A DNA stretch of 64,000 nucleotides from Symsagittifera roscoffensis (GCF_963678635.1 NC_087064.1:39833530-39897529), one strand, 5' to 3'. Shown: positions 35,957-49,141, counted from the first letter of the stretch. The notes: generated from the letters alone by a model not told the origin. Numbers and translations are program-made.

Positions 35957-36261
35957 CTTAAAACAAAAACTTTCAAACCTTTTCACAAAACTTTTCTACT
36001 CTATTAAAATTTTTGCTATTCTTTTTCATTGAAACTTTTGAATCCCTAATAATCCTTTCTATAACTTTTTGCAATTTTTTTTTATTTTCTTTTCCCTGTT
36101 TGAAATATACCTCCATTTTTCTCAAATCCTTGACCACATCTACAGATACGAAAACATAGATTCTATTTAAAAGATACGAACCATTTTTAGTCGAAAAGAT
36201 ATTTTTTATTCATAATTTTTCTCACAATTTTAATATCCCTAATCATGACAATGTGCATATG

Positions 36262-39200
36262 TATAAAAAGGCAATAGTCACATTCGCCTTAGCAACTATT
36301 CTTTTGATGCTTTTTATTGAAGAATATTATAATAAACATAAATTTTCCCAATAAATTGAAACACTCAAATACCTTTTCAAAATTGCTAATCAAGCAACAC
36401 CAAACCAACCCCCACCAACAACATCCCAAGACAGTCCAAAAACACCTACAACTACCAACAATCCCCATCCATTAACACGAATTTCTTTTCAAGACAATCC
36501 ATACACTTTTGAAGAACGACACTCACGAGTGTCTGAACCATAAGAACCAGTTAATCGCCAAGCATCTTTAGGCGAACTAACATATAATTTATATCCCAAC
36601 TTACAACAAGATCTTATTCGACTAAGACATATTAGCCAAAATCAAAATACACTTGAAATAAATAGACAAATTATAGATCCAAGACGAAATAGAAACTTCC
36701 AAACCCCCAGAGTTCATTTTAACATACCCCAATCACAACACCAACTGTCTCAGAACTTTCAAACAGTACACTAACAGCAACTCCCACACTTGTTTCACAA
36801 CAAAGCATCTCAAATATTTCATCAGACTATCTAGGTTCAACTCCAACATCAGAGCAAATCCGAGAAAATCCTTTTAACCCCCCAGAAACCACCGAAAGAC
36901 CACCATATTGGACAACACACTCATATACTCAAGGCGAACCAAATTTAGTAAATGAACCAATAGATATTTCTTCTGATACAACACTATCCTCCCTGCCAGA
37001 AACAATTTCACTTCCATCAACACCATCTATAAGTCAAGTATCACCAACACTTTTCCCCCTTAATTTCCCCACCAACCTCGACGCTAGATACCAAGAACAG
37101 TGATCGACAAATACGCCTCTACGCTTAGATTGGAATATTTTCGTAGCACCTCCCTCACTATTTGGACAGCATCAAGAAAGTAACCGAATCCACAATTGGG
37201 CACCAAGCAGATTACAATATAGATAAGATATTCACAAAGATGTTCAAGAACACAATATTCAGATACTTCAACGAAATAGTCTCCAGTTAAAGTTTGAAAT
37301 CACAGTCAGACTTAATAATATTGTTCAACACCCTTTTCCCGTAAGCCCACTGAATATAACAGCTCAATCACTACCTCCCCCATTTATAACAACTGAAGTC
37401 ATAAATACGACAGATATACCAAAAACACAATTGGATATATTACCTTTTATAACCCATACTCAGGATTTTCATACACATGTATATTCCAAAAGTACTTACG
37501 TTTCAACACCTCCTTTTCTAATTTTTTCAGAACAAAATACAAATTCATCTCCTTGCACAGGACCTCAGGAGTTGTTAGTAACACACTACGATTGTGAAGA
37601 AATCGAAAAAAAAACACTACACAAATATGCTATAAACCAAGTAACACAATGCGAATCAGAACCACAAGCCATAGAAACCACAAACATAATAGCAACCTTA
37701 TACTCAAAAGCCCGAGCAACAACACTCACAGGCTATAAATTTACAGCAACTTTCTCCGAAAAGTAAGTACCTTGTTCACAAGTTTCAAATGGAAATAAAA
37801 ACCGACATGATCACGAATCATTCTACCAAAGTAATTTAGAAAAACTTTTACATCAAAGTCCCGAAGATTGTAAAAACGAACTACTCAAAGTAAACTTGAC
37901 TTAAATTGAAAATTCAAACAGGAAAATAGTAATTTTCCAAGTCTTCACGTGTACATCAAGCAGAACTTGAAAGATATCAAGGACATATTGAACTAGACGA
38001 AAGATATCCATACAACGGCGCACATGGACGACTAACTTATGATATTCACGACAAACACTGGATACCACATTTCGGAATAAATAATCCTTCAAACTGCAAA
38101 GCAGATACAAAAAATAAAGGAGACCAATAAATAAGGTTTTTTGACTGGAAAATACGACTCGAAAAAATACAACTCAGACGAGATTTAATAAAAACCAACA
38201 AATTTATCAAGGAATCAGTTTACTTTGCAAAATTGAACAAGGCTATTGCGACCCTACAACAAGAACACAAGCAACAATTGTTTGGTTTCCAGAAGACACT
38301 TGTACAACATTTCAAGAAGCAAAAATTTACGCTCGAATGATTGAATTCCAAGAAAAACATTTCATTGAGTCCATCCCATTTGACAATGTAAAACCTAGTC
38401 GAATAAGACCCAACAATTTTAAATTCAGGAACATTCACAATATAGAAATTAAATTAACACGTTTCCAAGTCTATCATCAAACAGATTTTGCATGTAAATA
38501 TAAAAATCCACTCTACAAAACACAATATTCCGAAATACTTGTCGAAAAGGACGAAGGTTTCGATATGACCACTGTAAAACTAAAATATAATCCCCATGCA
38601 ACACATCAACCTCTCAACGAAGGAACATCACACATCCCACTAATTCTTCTAAAAAAACAGGAAACCCTGGCGGAAAAGTAAAACCACACGACACTGAAAG
38701 CACTCGATTACAATAATTATCACTAATGAATGATACATATTTTGGCGCAATACACTTTGAAATCCACTTAGATATGAAATTAGACTGCACAATTAGTAGA
38801 ATTTTTCAAGAAATGTCACTTTCCGAATTAGAAACACTACATCAACTATGTAAATTAGAAAGAACTCAAATATTACAATCACTCGCATTAGCAGTTCTAA
38901 AAATACCCTACGCAGGATATTTATTATCCGGAAATAGATCAAACTTCCTTAAATATGAAGGAAATATATTATGGTTTTATACTTGCACCAAAAAAGTATC
39001 ACCATTATATGTTTTTGAAGATAAATGTTGTTACAAACGAATCCCGATATTCTATAAAAATAAAGTTCTTTTTGTCGATACACTTTCAAGACGAAAATAT
39101 TTTTAGGATACCACAGTCCCAAGTGGATCAGAAAACAGCCACAACGCCGTACAATTAAACCCTGACGAAGAAAACTACTATCTACTCACACCATAACCAA

Positions 39201-39933
39201 CATTAATGCAACCATTGAAAAAATTTTCACCCGAAAATATTCGAGCTGTTGCTCGTAATCCCAATGTCGATCTACAGTTAATCGAAATATGTTCTAAATC
39301 AGATATACAACATCACAATTTCAGGAACTACTAACACAAATGGGCACCATACAACCACAATCGATAGACCAAATTTAAGAAAACTTGCAGAAACCGCAGG
39401 ATTTATAGACATCTATACACAAGACTACAGCGGATATTTTAAAGACATCAAAGATTACATATATTTAAACGGTGAAAAATATCGACCACCAGATATATCA
39501 CCAATCAATATCTTTAGTTTTGTAAATTTGAAAAACGAAGTTTCTGCCTTTCTTGGATTTCTTTTCTCATTACCTAAATGAATCTATAACACATGCGCAA
39601 TACACACACAAGTAAACCGACAAGCAAGTGTAGCACGCATATAATTTTTTAGGATTTCTTGGAGTATTTTCATCACTCTTGGATGCACAAATCAAAGAAA
39701 ACAATTTAAAACTATTAACAAACCCGAACACATACGACGGATCAAATAATAATACAAATACATCACTTGCAGCACCACATTTACCAAATCTACATCATAA
39801 CCATCCATTATCATTAGTTTCACGAAATTTTAGAAACTTAGCAATCTCAAACCCCCCAAACCTAAGACCAAGCCACATGCAAAGCCCCATTCAACATATA
39901 GTAACACAAAACCCCCAAAATGACGCCAGATAA
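36262..39933 (+). pseudogene. Env-like glycoprotein frame (element C, broken)
   Basis: Position after integrase and overall plan suggest an env gene. In order: a hydrophobic segment (ATILLMLF, 36292-36315), proline-rich sequence (to about 37080), a helix-prone stretch near 37200-37330, then a Cys-containing ectodomain with CTGP, YDCEE, GYCDPTTRTQATIVWFPE (38244), ILWFYTCTKK and CCYKRIPIFY (38965-39060). A second hydrophobic stretch near 39640-39675 precedes an Asn/Pro-rich tail (39679-39933), as in a membrane anchor plus cytoplasmic tail. More than six stops or frameshifts. I do not assign it to a viral glycoprotein family; retroelement env genes are known to derive from several. Confidence 0.55.
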
Positions 39934-39985
39934 AAACAAATCATTGAACAGCCCCATACTACCACTTTTCAATCTCAAATTAATC

Positions 39986-41661
39986 ATTTTTTCAGTCCAC
40001 GATGAGCAGAAAAATTGGATCACTCCATCGATCAAACTCCCACCCTGCCACCAACAAAATCCAATCCATATTATCCCTTTTTTGCTTTCCCGCCACCTGA
40101 TTCACCACAAACTAGTATATCATCAGGCATGAATTCTGATACTAACTCAAATATCACAGTTTTTCAGACAAAATCACAATTCAATAACTCCGATGTAGAA
40201 ACTCCCGATGAACTCGCAGATTCCGAAACATCCCCTTCTACCCATACCCAGACCAACTCTTCAACCTTCTCAAAACCACCCTTTCGACATATTCAACCTC
40301 AAAACCAATGTACATCTCCCTACACCTCTTCTCAGGTGACCCCAACCTATTCCCCATTTAATTATGAACAATTCCCCAGATAATATTCAAATTTCTGAAG
40401 AATTAGATAGTTTTATAACACTCCAACAACAGTTACTGTCTCCCCACACTCTCACCATTCACCAACTATCATCAACAATAACATCATCAAATCCACCAAC
40501 ACCTACACCAGTTTCATATTATACTCCATCACTAGCTCAATCATCCACATCAACAGAAACATCCACCAGTACTAACCGAGCCTTTAGAACCTTTAATTGT
40601 AAATTCCCAAATCACGCGTTCCCATCCAAACCCGGAACCGCCCGAAAATACGTTCACCCTCCAGACCACACCAATACTACGAATTATCTTCAATTAACCC
40701 TACCTTTATTTCCCCAATATACATTAAATCAATCCGACCCTAACCCCGAACCACATGGTAGATGAACATGTGTTAATACCCACACTTCATTGGACAGCTT
40801 ATTACAATTTTACTAACCCCCTTACGCTACCACTCCTAAATACCGCAAAAGATATTGAAAGAAATAAGAACAATTTATTTAGACTAACCACGACATTAAC
40901 AGCCCGATAATTTACATACGTAGGATATAAAAAGTTACTGAAAACATTCACTGCACCCCGAGCTAACGACTATTCAATTGAATATTATGATCATAAAATC
41001 ACATTATTTCAGAAGCATTATCAGATCTTCAAGTATACGAATCATTTCACGAAAAAGTTCAAACATTTTTATTAACCCTTCATTTCCTCACACCAAAAGA
41101 ACGTGATTTGCACTGTTCACACGACATCATATTGAGAACTAAACAAACACACACCTTCACTTATTATTGTTTTATCCAGAAACATTTTCATTTATACACA
41201 CCACCACGACTACGCCACCACAGATTTCAATTCATCAATTCTAAACACACCTCACCGTTTTTCCTAAATTTCACGTACTGTATTAAAAATATTAACCTTC
41301 AAGGCATCCTCCGGACTATGACCCAATCACCCAGATGTATATATTTTGTCCCCTCACCAAGACTTTCAACGACGAAGAATCCCGACCCCTAATAGTCCCG
41401 CATGAATGTATTCAACCTATAGAAGTACCCATTTTAAAATTCATCCACAACACTAGATACAATCACAAAATTTATAATATAATTCAAAGCACACCTCACG
41501 AATTTGCAGTAGGCACCGAAGAACTAAAAACCATAAAAGCACTTCAATTGCTTTGGCCACTGCTCCAAACTAAAAACATCATACACATACTAGCAAAGTT
41601 ACAAACCACATCAGATGCTATTCACGTTGTTTTCCCTCATGGCTTCTTTCCCGACAACTAA
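39986..41661 (+). pseudogene. ORF X, element C copy 1
   Basis: Starts just after a good 3' splice site (TTTTTTCAG, ending 39995), so it may be translated from a spliced RNA. The N-terminus is Pro/Ser/Thr-rich (to about 40330). Then come EELDSFITLQQQL, TARKYVHPPDHTNTTNYLQLTLPL, FTNPLTLPLLNTAKD, FTYVGYKK, HFLTPKERDLHC, EESRPLIVPHE, LLWPLL and PHGFFPDN at the end. A CAA-to-TAA stop before FTYVGYKK is shared by all three C copies, and a 130-bp deletion near 40990 removes FLDDD..KFFIKTPY. No named domain, no signal peptide, no membrane segment. Expected intact length roughly 550 aa. Confidence 0.6.
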
Positions 41662-41662
41662 G

Positions 41663-41745
41663 GTAAGTATGAATTTAATATTTTAAAACTAACTATTCTA
41701 AAATAAAACTAACCATTCTTTGTAAGTAATTTATATTTTCTTTAG
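41663..41745 (+). other. Predicted 83-nt intron directly after ORF X stop
   Basis: TAA at 41659-41661, then G|GTAAGTATG at 41663; acceptor TTTTCTTTAG ending 41745. Same structure at 46504-46566 and 51863-51945, and in elements A and B. An intron this close to the stop would not be expected to trigger nonsense-mediated decay by the 50-nt rule. Confidence 0.6.
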
Positions 41746-41843
41746 TCTTCACACCACGATCACCTACAAAGAAGAAAAAACAAATAAAAATACAAACTCT
41801 TTTTTTCATAATAAACTCTATTAAACCTACAGCACTAAATGAT

Positions 41844-42005
41844 GCAGTAAAATTCATATTCAAAGTAATAAAATTATCTATAAATTTTTTCCCTAAATGT
41901 AGTAAAATAAAAACGATGATAATCAATTTATAAATTTAGACCCCCACAAGGCAGTAAAATTTAATCTCAAAGTATTAAATTAATATAGAGAAAAAGCAGT
42001 ACTAA
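41844..42005 (+). promoter_or_regulatory. Repeated GYAGTAAA motif downstream of ORF X
   Basis: GCAGTAAAA at 41844, GTAGTAAAA at 41899, GCAGTAAAA at 41951 and GCAGTACTAA at 41996, spaced about 45-55 bases. The other copies have the same set. Function unknown. Confidence 0.4.
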
Positions 42006-43231
42006 CCTTTCATATATCTTTTGTTCACCCGCACAAGAATTCTATCCACAATCGCACAACTCGCCCACGAAAAATTGTTTAAAATAATGAATTCAAGTTT
42101 TAAGTTTTCACTAAGAACAACTCAAACAAACGATAACAAATTTCCATTTTCCTTTAAACCGGTTGGAATAGAATTATATAACAACCAAACTAATCAACGC
42201 AGCTAACTCAACACCATAAACCACAAACTAACAGCATGGCTAAGAAAAGAACACCTACGGTACCCAAACCGGATTAAACCAGCTTAAAACTTGACAATTT
42301 ATTCTTTTGAAGACTATTACCAAGTCTAAAAAGAAATCATAAAACACCAAAAAGTCGCAAGACAAACCCAAATTTGATTTTTGAGAAAACGACACAACCA
42401 AAGTAACAAAAGTAAAACCAGAAATAATATAACATAAAATGTTAGCACAAAACAGGACGCCTTAAAAAACCAGCATGAAATCATACTCCCATTCCTGGCC
42501 TAACCCACCAGAGAGGACGTCCTGAGCATGCTCTATAGTCGGCCTAACCCACCGTGCTACATCCGCGCTTTGTGAGCACACTATATTTTTGACATGAGGT
42601 ACTCAAGGGTGAGTAACTCTCAAAAATAACTGAACTAAAACTAAAACGCTTTTGCGAAAACAATTAACCAAAATCAAAACTAAGAAATAGAATTAACAAA
42701 GTTTTATAAAATGTAAATCATAATATGCAGTACATAGATCACACACAACCACAAAGACGAGCATCCAAAAACTAGATGACCCAACATATTCAACATACAA
42801 AATGGCTAAACACAACCGACATGCCGCCCACAATCACGACTCAAAAAGGATTTAGAGTACGCTGGACTTCATTGAATCAGACCAATGACCACCTCGACGT
42901 TCAAGTATTGGTACAGATCCGAGTTACAAGGCATTCCCTCTAAACTCGAGTTTCACGTCATTCCCAATCCAGATCGAAAAATAGTTCTCCACAACCGATC
43001 AAGAACAGACGATCATAACAAACCATCTTGAAATCAGATTGATTTCGTTGGCGGTCATAGTCTTTGTCGAACGACAGCTAACAACTTCCCATCGACGATT
43101 CCAGCTTTCTGGAGCTTTCGTCTCCAAGAACGAAACAAGAAATGATGCTCGCCAAATACCAACGATCATCATCCATCCTTCATTACAGATAGAAGATATA
43201 AGATTCAAAAACTCTGTAAACCTCGGATGGG
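42006..43231 (+). other. 3' noncoding region of element C
   Basis: Conserved with the B and later copies. The last 400 bases are GC-richer and in copy 3 stay open for 128 aa (52994-53380), but copies 1 and 2 have stops in that frame. Ends GGATGGG before the LTR, the polypurine position. Confidence 0.5.
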
Positions 43232-43641
43232 TGAAACCAAGTCTAAACTATATTTAATTATTGGTTATAAGTTAGGTATTTTATCACTATAAAATATTTA
43301 ATATTAACCAATCATGATCCATCTAACTAACAACTCACTTATTTGTAAGTGCTGAAGTTACTTGTAATTTCAGCACCAGAGGGATTTAAAATTATTTTAG
43401 AAATTAGTTACCTCTCCAAGAGACCTTTTAGCAATCGCAACAAGCCAGTATACTCTAGATCTATTGAGCCTAGCAGAGACTAGTTAAACACCCTGAGACT
43501 AGTAGATATAAGAGTAAGATTAGGATTGGTATTAGACTAAGGAGTTGCATGAATCTATCCGGCCGAAAATAAGATCGCGTGACGATCAGACGGTGTACCC
43601 TATCCAAAATTACTCTATGAGTACACCTCGAACATAACTCA
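43232..43641 (+). repeat. 3' LTR of element C
   Basis: Starts TGAAACC (the second G of TGGAACC is changed) and ends ACTCA, followed by TTAT. Hairpin at 43349-43376 with a G-T wobble. Close match to 22555-22965. Confidence 0.8.
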
Positions 43642-44845
43642 TTATATAGGTCTTGGTTTTTTTTATTTTTTTTAGAGAAAAAAGTCTTAAAACGGTCTAA
43701 TAACTGCAGATAATCATTCAGACATCTTAGCGCATTTATGAATACCTTTAGGTATACATGCACCTATTGAGTTCAACTGAAGTACATCTGCTGAAAGTTA
43801 CGTGATTAGCACTTTCCAAATACCAACGTGGAAATGGCGCAAAAAACGTGAGCAGTTTCTATTTTCGAAAGTGGAATTTAAGTTTTTGATTTCCAGTGGA
43901 ACAGAAACTTTAGCTATCGATTCAGTTTTCACTAGGTGGGTTAATCTTATCGAAAAAGCGCCATTAATTAATTTTTCCAGAAATTCGAAGAACTAAAAGG
44001 GCGTCTATTTTTTCTTGGACTTTCGAAAGTTGAGATTTTTTTTAAAACAAAGTCAGTGTATTTTTTAGTTTACTTGCATTCATTACTTTTTTCCAACTCT
44101 CAGTTGGCTATCTTATTAAAGTTTCTCTGTCCCCAAATTGAATTATAATCGCGCAATAAAATCTTTTGACTTCCTTCAAATGACCCAAAATATTTCAGAC
44201 ATTGCTTTATCAGTAATTACATAATTATATGCTGATCATATGGCAGAAAAAAAAATTGCGAGCCTCTAAAAAACGACGAGCTGTTAACTTAAAGGGGAGT
44301 TGAACTGACCACTGAAATGTCTCAACGCCCTGTCTCAATGACTCTTTGTTTTGCTATTTGTCTATCTGCCAGTTCACTGTCTTCTTTGTGACTTTTTGTT
44401 CGGTTGTCTTTTTGTGACTTTAACTGAGTCAACAATTTACAGCTTGCTCTCTCTAAATTTTTCTGTTCAGTCAGCCAATTTTGACTTCTGACACGTGTTT
44501 TAGCAGCTGGGCCCATAAACTTTTACAGGTTGGCAGCAAAACTAGGTATAACCAACAGTTCAACAGTACAATTTAGATGAAGTAGACGAGTGTTTAAGTG
44601 AAAAGATGTTTGTTTCAGTCATTCTTGAACGCCTACCAAAAATGTTCAATACGTTTTGTACTTTGGATAAAGTAAGCCAAGATGATAAGAGTTTGAACAA
44701 AATGAAGAAAAACTCGTTAAACTTTTTCAATTGATCATAGGAATGAGAAGAAGGAGACTGAATATTCTTTCATTTCTAGACAAAAACATGTTTTAGGTGC
44801 AAAAAGACAGAAACGACCTCTCATTTTATAGACAAGTATTTTCCT
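43642..44845. other. Flank of element C with Copia-like fragments
   Basis: 43642-44320 is AT-rich DNA with no gene; it recurs at 48466-49140 and partly at 53766-54070. 44322-44578 is a minus-strand LTR end plus the 64-aa MGPAAKTR frame of the Copia-like element. 44578-44810 is a plus-strand gag piece (DEVDECLSEKMF and a CFRC knuckle start). 44811-44845 resembles the U3 GACCTCTCACTTTATAGA of the arrays to the right. Confidence 0.5.
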
Positions 44846-46502
44846 ACTCCATCGATCAAACTCCCACCCTGCCACCAACAAAATCCAATCCATATTATCC
44901 CACTTTTTGCTTTCCCGCCACCTGATTCACCACAAACTAGTATATCATCAGGCATGAATTCTGATACTAACTCAAACATCACAGTTTTTCAGAGAAAATA
45001 ACAATTCAATAACTCCGATGTAGAAACTCCCGATGAACTCGCAGATTCCGAAACATCCCCTTCTACCCATACCCAGACCAACTCTTCAACCTTCTCAAAA
45101 CCACCCTTTCGACATATTCAACCTCAAAACCAATGTACATCTCCCTACACCTCTTCTCAGGTGACCCCAACCTATTCCCCATTTAATTATGAACGATCAA
45201 TCAACAATTCCCCAGATAATATTCAAATTTCTGAAGAATTAGATAGTTTTATAACACTCCAACAACAGTTACTGTCTCCCCACACTCTCACCATTCACCA
45301 ACTATCATCAACAATAACATCATCAAATCCACCAACACCTACACCAGTTTCAGATTATACTCCATCACTAGCTCAATCATCCACATCAACAGAAACATCC
45401 ACCAGTAATAACTGAGCCTTTAGAACCTTTAAACGTAAATTCCCAAATCACGCGTTCCCATCCAAACCCGGAACCGCCCGAAAATACGTTCACCATCCAG
45501 ACCACACCAATACTACGAATTATCTTCAATTAACCCTACCTTTATTTCCCCAATATACATTAAATCAATCCGACCCTAACCCCGAACCACATCATTTTGT
45601 AGATGAACATGTGTTAATACCCACACTTCATTGGACAGCTTATTACAATTTTACTAACCCCCTTACGCTACCACTCCTAAATACCGCAAAAGATATTGAA
45701 AGAAATAAGAACAATTTATTTAGACTAACCACGACATTAACAGCCCGATAATTTACATACGTAGGATATAAAAAGTTACTGAAAACATTCACTGCACCCC
45801 GAGCTAACGACTATTCAATTGAATATTATGATCATAACATCACATTATTTCAGAAGCATTATCAGATCTTCAAGCATACGAATCATTTCACGAAAAAGTT
45901 CAAACATTTTTATTAACCCTTCATTTCCTCACACCAAAAGAACGTGATTTGCACTGTTCACACGACATCATATTGAGAACTAAACAAACACACACCTTCA
46001 CTTATTATTGTTTTATCCAGAATCATTTTCATTTATACACACCACCACGACAACGCCACCACAGATTTCAATTCATCAATTCTAAACACACCTCACCGTT
46101 TTTCCTAAATTTCACGTATTGTATTAAAAATATTAACTTTCAAGGCATCCTCCGGACTATGACCCAATCACCCAGATGTATATATTTTTTCCCCTCACCA
46201 AGACCTTCAACGAAGAAGAATCCCGACCCCTAATAGTCCCGCATGAATGTATTCAACCTATAGAAGTACCCATTTTAAAATTCATCCACAACACTAGATA
46301 CAATCACAAAATTTATAATCTAATTCAAAGCACACCTCACGAATTTGCAGTAGGCACCGAAGAACTAAAAACCATAAAAGCACTTCAATTGCTTTGGCCA
46401 CTGCTCCAAACTAAAAACATCATACACATACTAGCAAAGTTACAAACCACATCAGATGCTATTCACGTTGTTTTCCCTCATGGCTTCTTTCCCGACGACT
46501 AA
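44846..46502 (+). pseudogene. ORF X, element C copy 2
   Basis: Same architecture, same TAA before FTYVGYKK and same 130-bp deletion as copy 1. The join SPFNYERSINNSPDN keeps 10 bases missing in copy 1, so here the frame runs from the proline-rich region into the body (45161-45415) until a TGA at 45413. C-terminal frame 46176-46502 ends PHGFFPDD. Confidence 0.6.
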
Positions 46503-46503
46503 G

Positions 46504-46566
46504 GTAAGTATGAATTTAATATTTTAAAACTAACTATTCTTTGTAAGTAATTTATATTTTCTTTAG
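46504..46566 (+). other. Predicted 63-nt intron after ORF X (copy 2)
   Basis: Same donor and acceptor as copy 1 with 20 internal bases missing. Confidence 0.5.
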
Positions 46567-48054
46567 TCTTCACACCACGATCACCTACAAAGAAGAAAAA
46601 ACAAATAAAAATACAAACTCTTTTTTTCATAATAAACTCTATTAAACCTACAGCACTAAATGATGCAGTAAAATTCATATTTAAAGTAATAAATTTATCT
46701 ATAAACTTTTTCCCTAAATGTAGTAAAATTAAAAACGATGATAATCAATTTATAAATTTAGACCCCCACAAGGCAGTAAAATTTAATCTCAAAGTAGTAA
46801 ATTAATATAGAGAAAAAGCAGTACTAACCTTTCATATATCTTTTGTTCACCCGCACAAGAATTCTATCCACAATCGCACAACTCGCCCACGAAGAATTGT
46901 TTAAAATAATGAATTCAAGTTTTAAGTTTTCACTAAGAACAACTCAAACAAACGATAACAAAATTCCATTTTTCCTTTAAACCGGTTGGAATAGAATTAT
47001 ATAACAACCAAACTAATCAACGCAGCTAACTCAACACCATAAACCACAAACTAACAGCATGGCTAAGAAAAGAACACCTACGGTACCCAAACCGGATTAA
47101 ACCAGCTTAAAACTTGACAATTTATTCTTTTGAAGACTATTACCAAGTCTAAAAAGAAATCATAAAACACCAAAAAGTCGCAAGACAAACCCAAATTTGA
47201 TTTTTGAGAAAACGACACAACCAAAGTAACAAAAGTAAAACCAGAAATAATATAACATAAAATGTTAGCACAAAACAGGACGCCTTAAAAAACCAGCATG
47301 AAATCAAACTCCCATTCCTGGCCTAACCCACCAGAGAGGACGTCCTGAGCATGCTCTATAGTCGGCCTAACCCACCGTGCTACATCCGCGCTTTGTGAGC
47401 ACACTATATTTTTGACATGAGGTACTCAAGGGTGAGTAACTCTCAAAAATAACTGAACTAAAACTAAAACGCTTTTGCGAAAACAATTAACCAAAATCAA
47501 AACTAAGAAATAGAATTAACAAAGTTTTATAAAATGTAAATCATAATATGCAGTACATAGATCACACACAACCACAAAGACGAGCATCCAAAAACTAGAT
47601 GACCCAACATATTCAACATACAAAATGGCTAAACACAACCGACATGCCTCCCACAATCACGACTCAAAAAGGATTTAGAGTACGCTGGACTTCATTGAAT
47701 CAGACCAATGACCACCTCGACGTTCAAGTATAGGTACAGATCCGAGTTACGAGGCATTCCCTCTAAACTCGAGTTTCACGTCATTCCCAATCCAGATCGA
47801 AAAATAGTTCTCCACAACCGATCAAGAACAGACGATCATATCAAACCATCTTGAAATCAGATTGATTTCGTTGGCGGTCATAGTCTTTGTCGAACGACAG
47901 CTAACAACTTCCCATCGACGATTCCAGCTTTTTGGAGCTTTCGTCTCCAAGAACGAAACAAGAAATGATGCTCGCCAAATACCAACGATCATCATCCATC
48001 CTTCATTACAGATAGAAGATATAAGATTCAAAAACTCTGTAAACCTCGGATGGG

Positions 48055-48465
48055 TGGAACCAAATCTAAACTATATTTAATTATTGGTTATAAGTTAGAT
48101 TTTTTATCACTATAAAATATTTAATATTAACCAATCATGGTCCATCTAACTAACAACCCACTTATTTGTAAGTGCTGAAGTTACTTGTAATTTCAGCACC
48201 AGAGGGATTTAAAATTATTTTAGAAATTAGTTACCTCTCCAAGAGACCTTTTAGCAATCGCAACAAGCCAGTATACTCTAGATCTATTGAGCCTAGCAGA
48301 GACTAGTTAAACACCCTGAGACTAGTAGATATAAGAGTAAGATTAGGATTGGTATTAGACTAAGGAGTTGCACGAATCTATCCGGCCGAAAATAAGATCG
48401 CGTGACGATCAGACGGTGTACCCTATCCAAAATTACTCTATGAGTTACACCTCGAACATAACTCA
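48055..48465 (+). repeat. LTR in tandem copy 2
   Basis: Duplicate of 43232-43641; starts TGGAACC and is followed by TTAT. Hairpin 48172-48199. Confidence 0.8.
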
Positions 48466-49141
48466 TTATATAGGTCTTGGTTTTTTTAATTTTTTTAGAG
48501 AAAAAAGTCTTAAAACGGTCTAATAACTGCAGATAATCATTCAGACATGTTAGCGCATTTATGAATACCTTTAGGTATACATGCACCTATTGAGTTCAAC
48601 TGAAGTACATCTGCTGAAAGTTACGTGAATAGCACTTTCCAAATACCAACGTGGAAATGGCGCAAAAAACGTGAGCAGTTTCTATTTTCGAAAATGGAAT
48701 TTAAGTTTTTGATTTCCAGTGGAACAGAAACTTTAGCTATCGATTGAGTTTTCACTAGGTGGGTTAATCTTATCGAAAAAGCGCCATTAATTAATTTTTC
48801 CAGAAATTCGAAGAACTAAAAGGGCGTCTATTTTTTCTTGGACTTTCGAAAGTTGAGATTTTTTTTAAACAAAGTCAGTGTTTTTTTTAGTTTACTTGCA
48901 TTCATTACTTTTTTCCAACTCTCAGTTGGCTATCTTATTAAAGTTTCTGTGTCCCCAAATTGAATTATAATCGCGCAATAAAATCTTTTGACTTCTTTCA
49001 AATGACCCAAAATATTTCAGACAATGCTTTATCAGTAATTACATAATTATATGCTGATCATATGGCAGAAAAAAAATTGCGAGCCTCTAAAAACGACGAG
49101 CTTTTAACTTAAATGGGAGTTGAACTGACCACTGAAATGTC

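Larger units (their letters stand above)
22555..43641 (+). mobile_element. Element C: 21-kb Gypsy-like LTR element with env-like gene and ORF X
   Basis: LTRs at 22555-22965 and 43232-43641 are near-identical in length (411 and 410 bp) and share ends TG...ACTCA. The 4-bp flanks are identical: TTAT at 22551-22554 and at 43642-43645. In order: primer site, leader, gag, protease, RT, RNase H, integrase, env-like frame, ORF X, 3' noncoding. The size is inflated by a 2.44-kb tandem duplication in pol. All frames carry stops or frameshifts. The 3' quarter has been copied twice further right. Confidence 0.8.

Noticed and set aside
43470-43763. 97-aa minus-strand frame and its twin at 48293-48586
   Set aside because: It crosses the LTR end into the flank, so the join cannot be an old gene.
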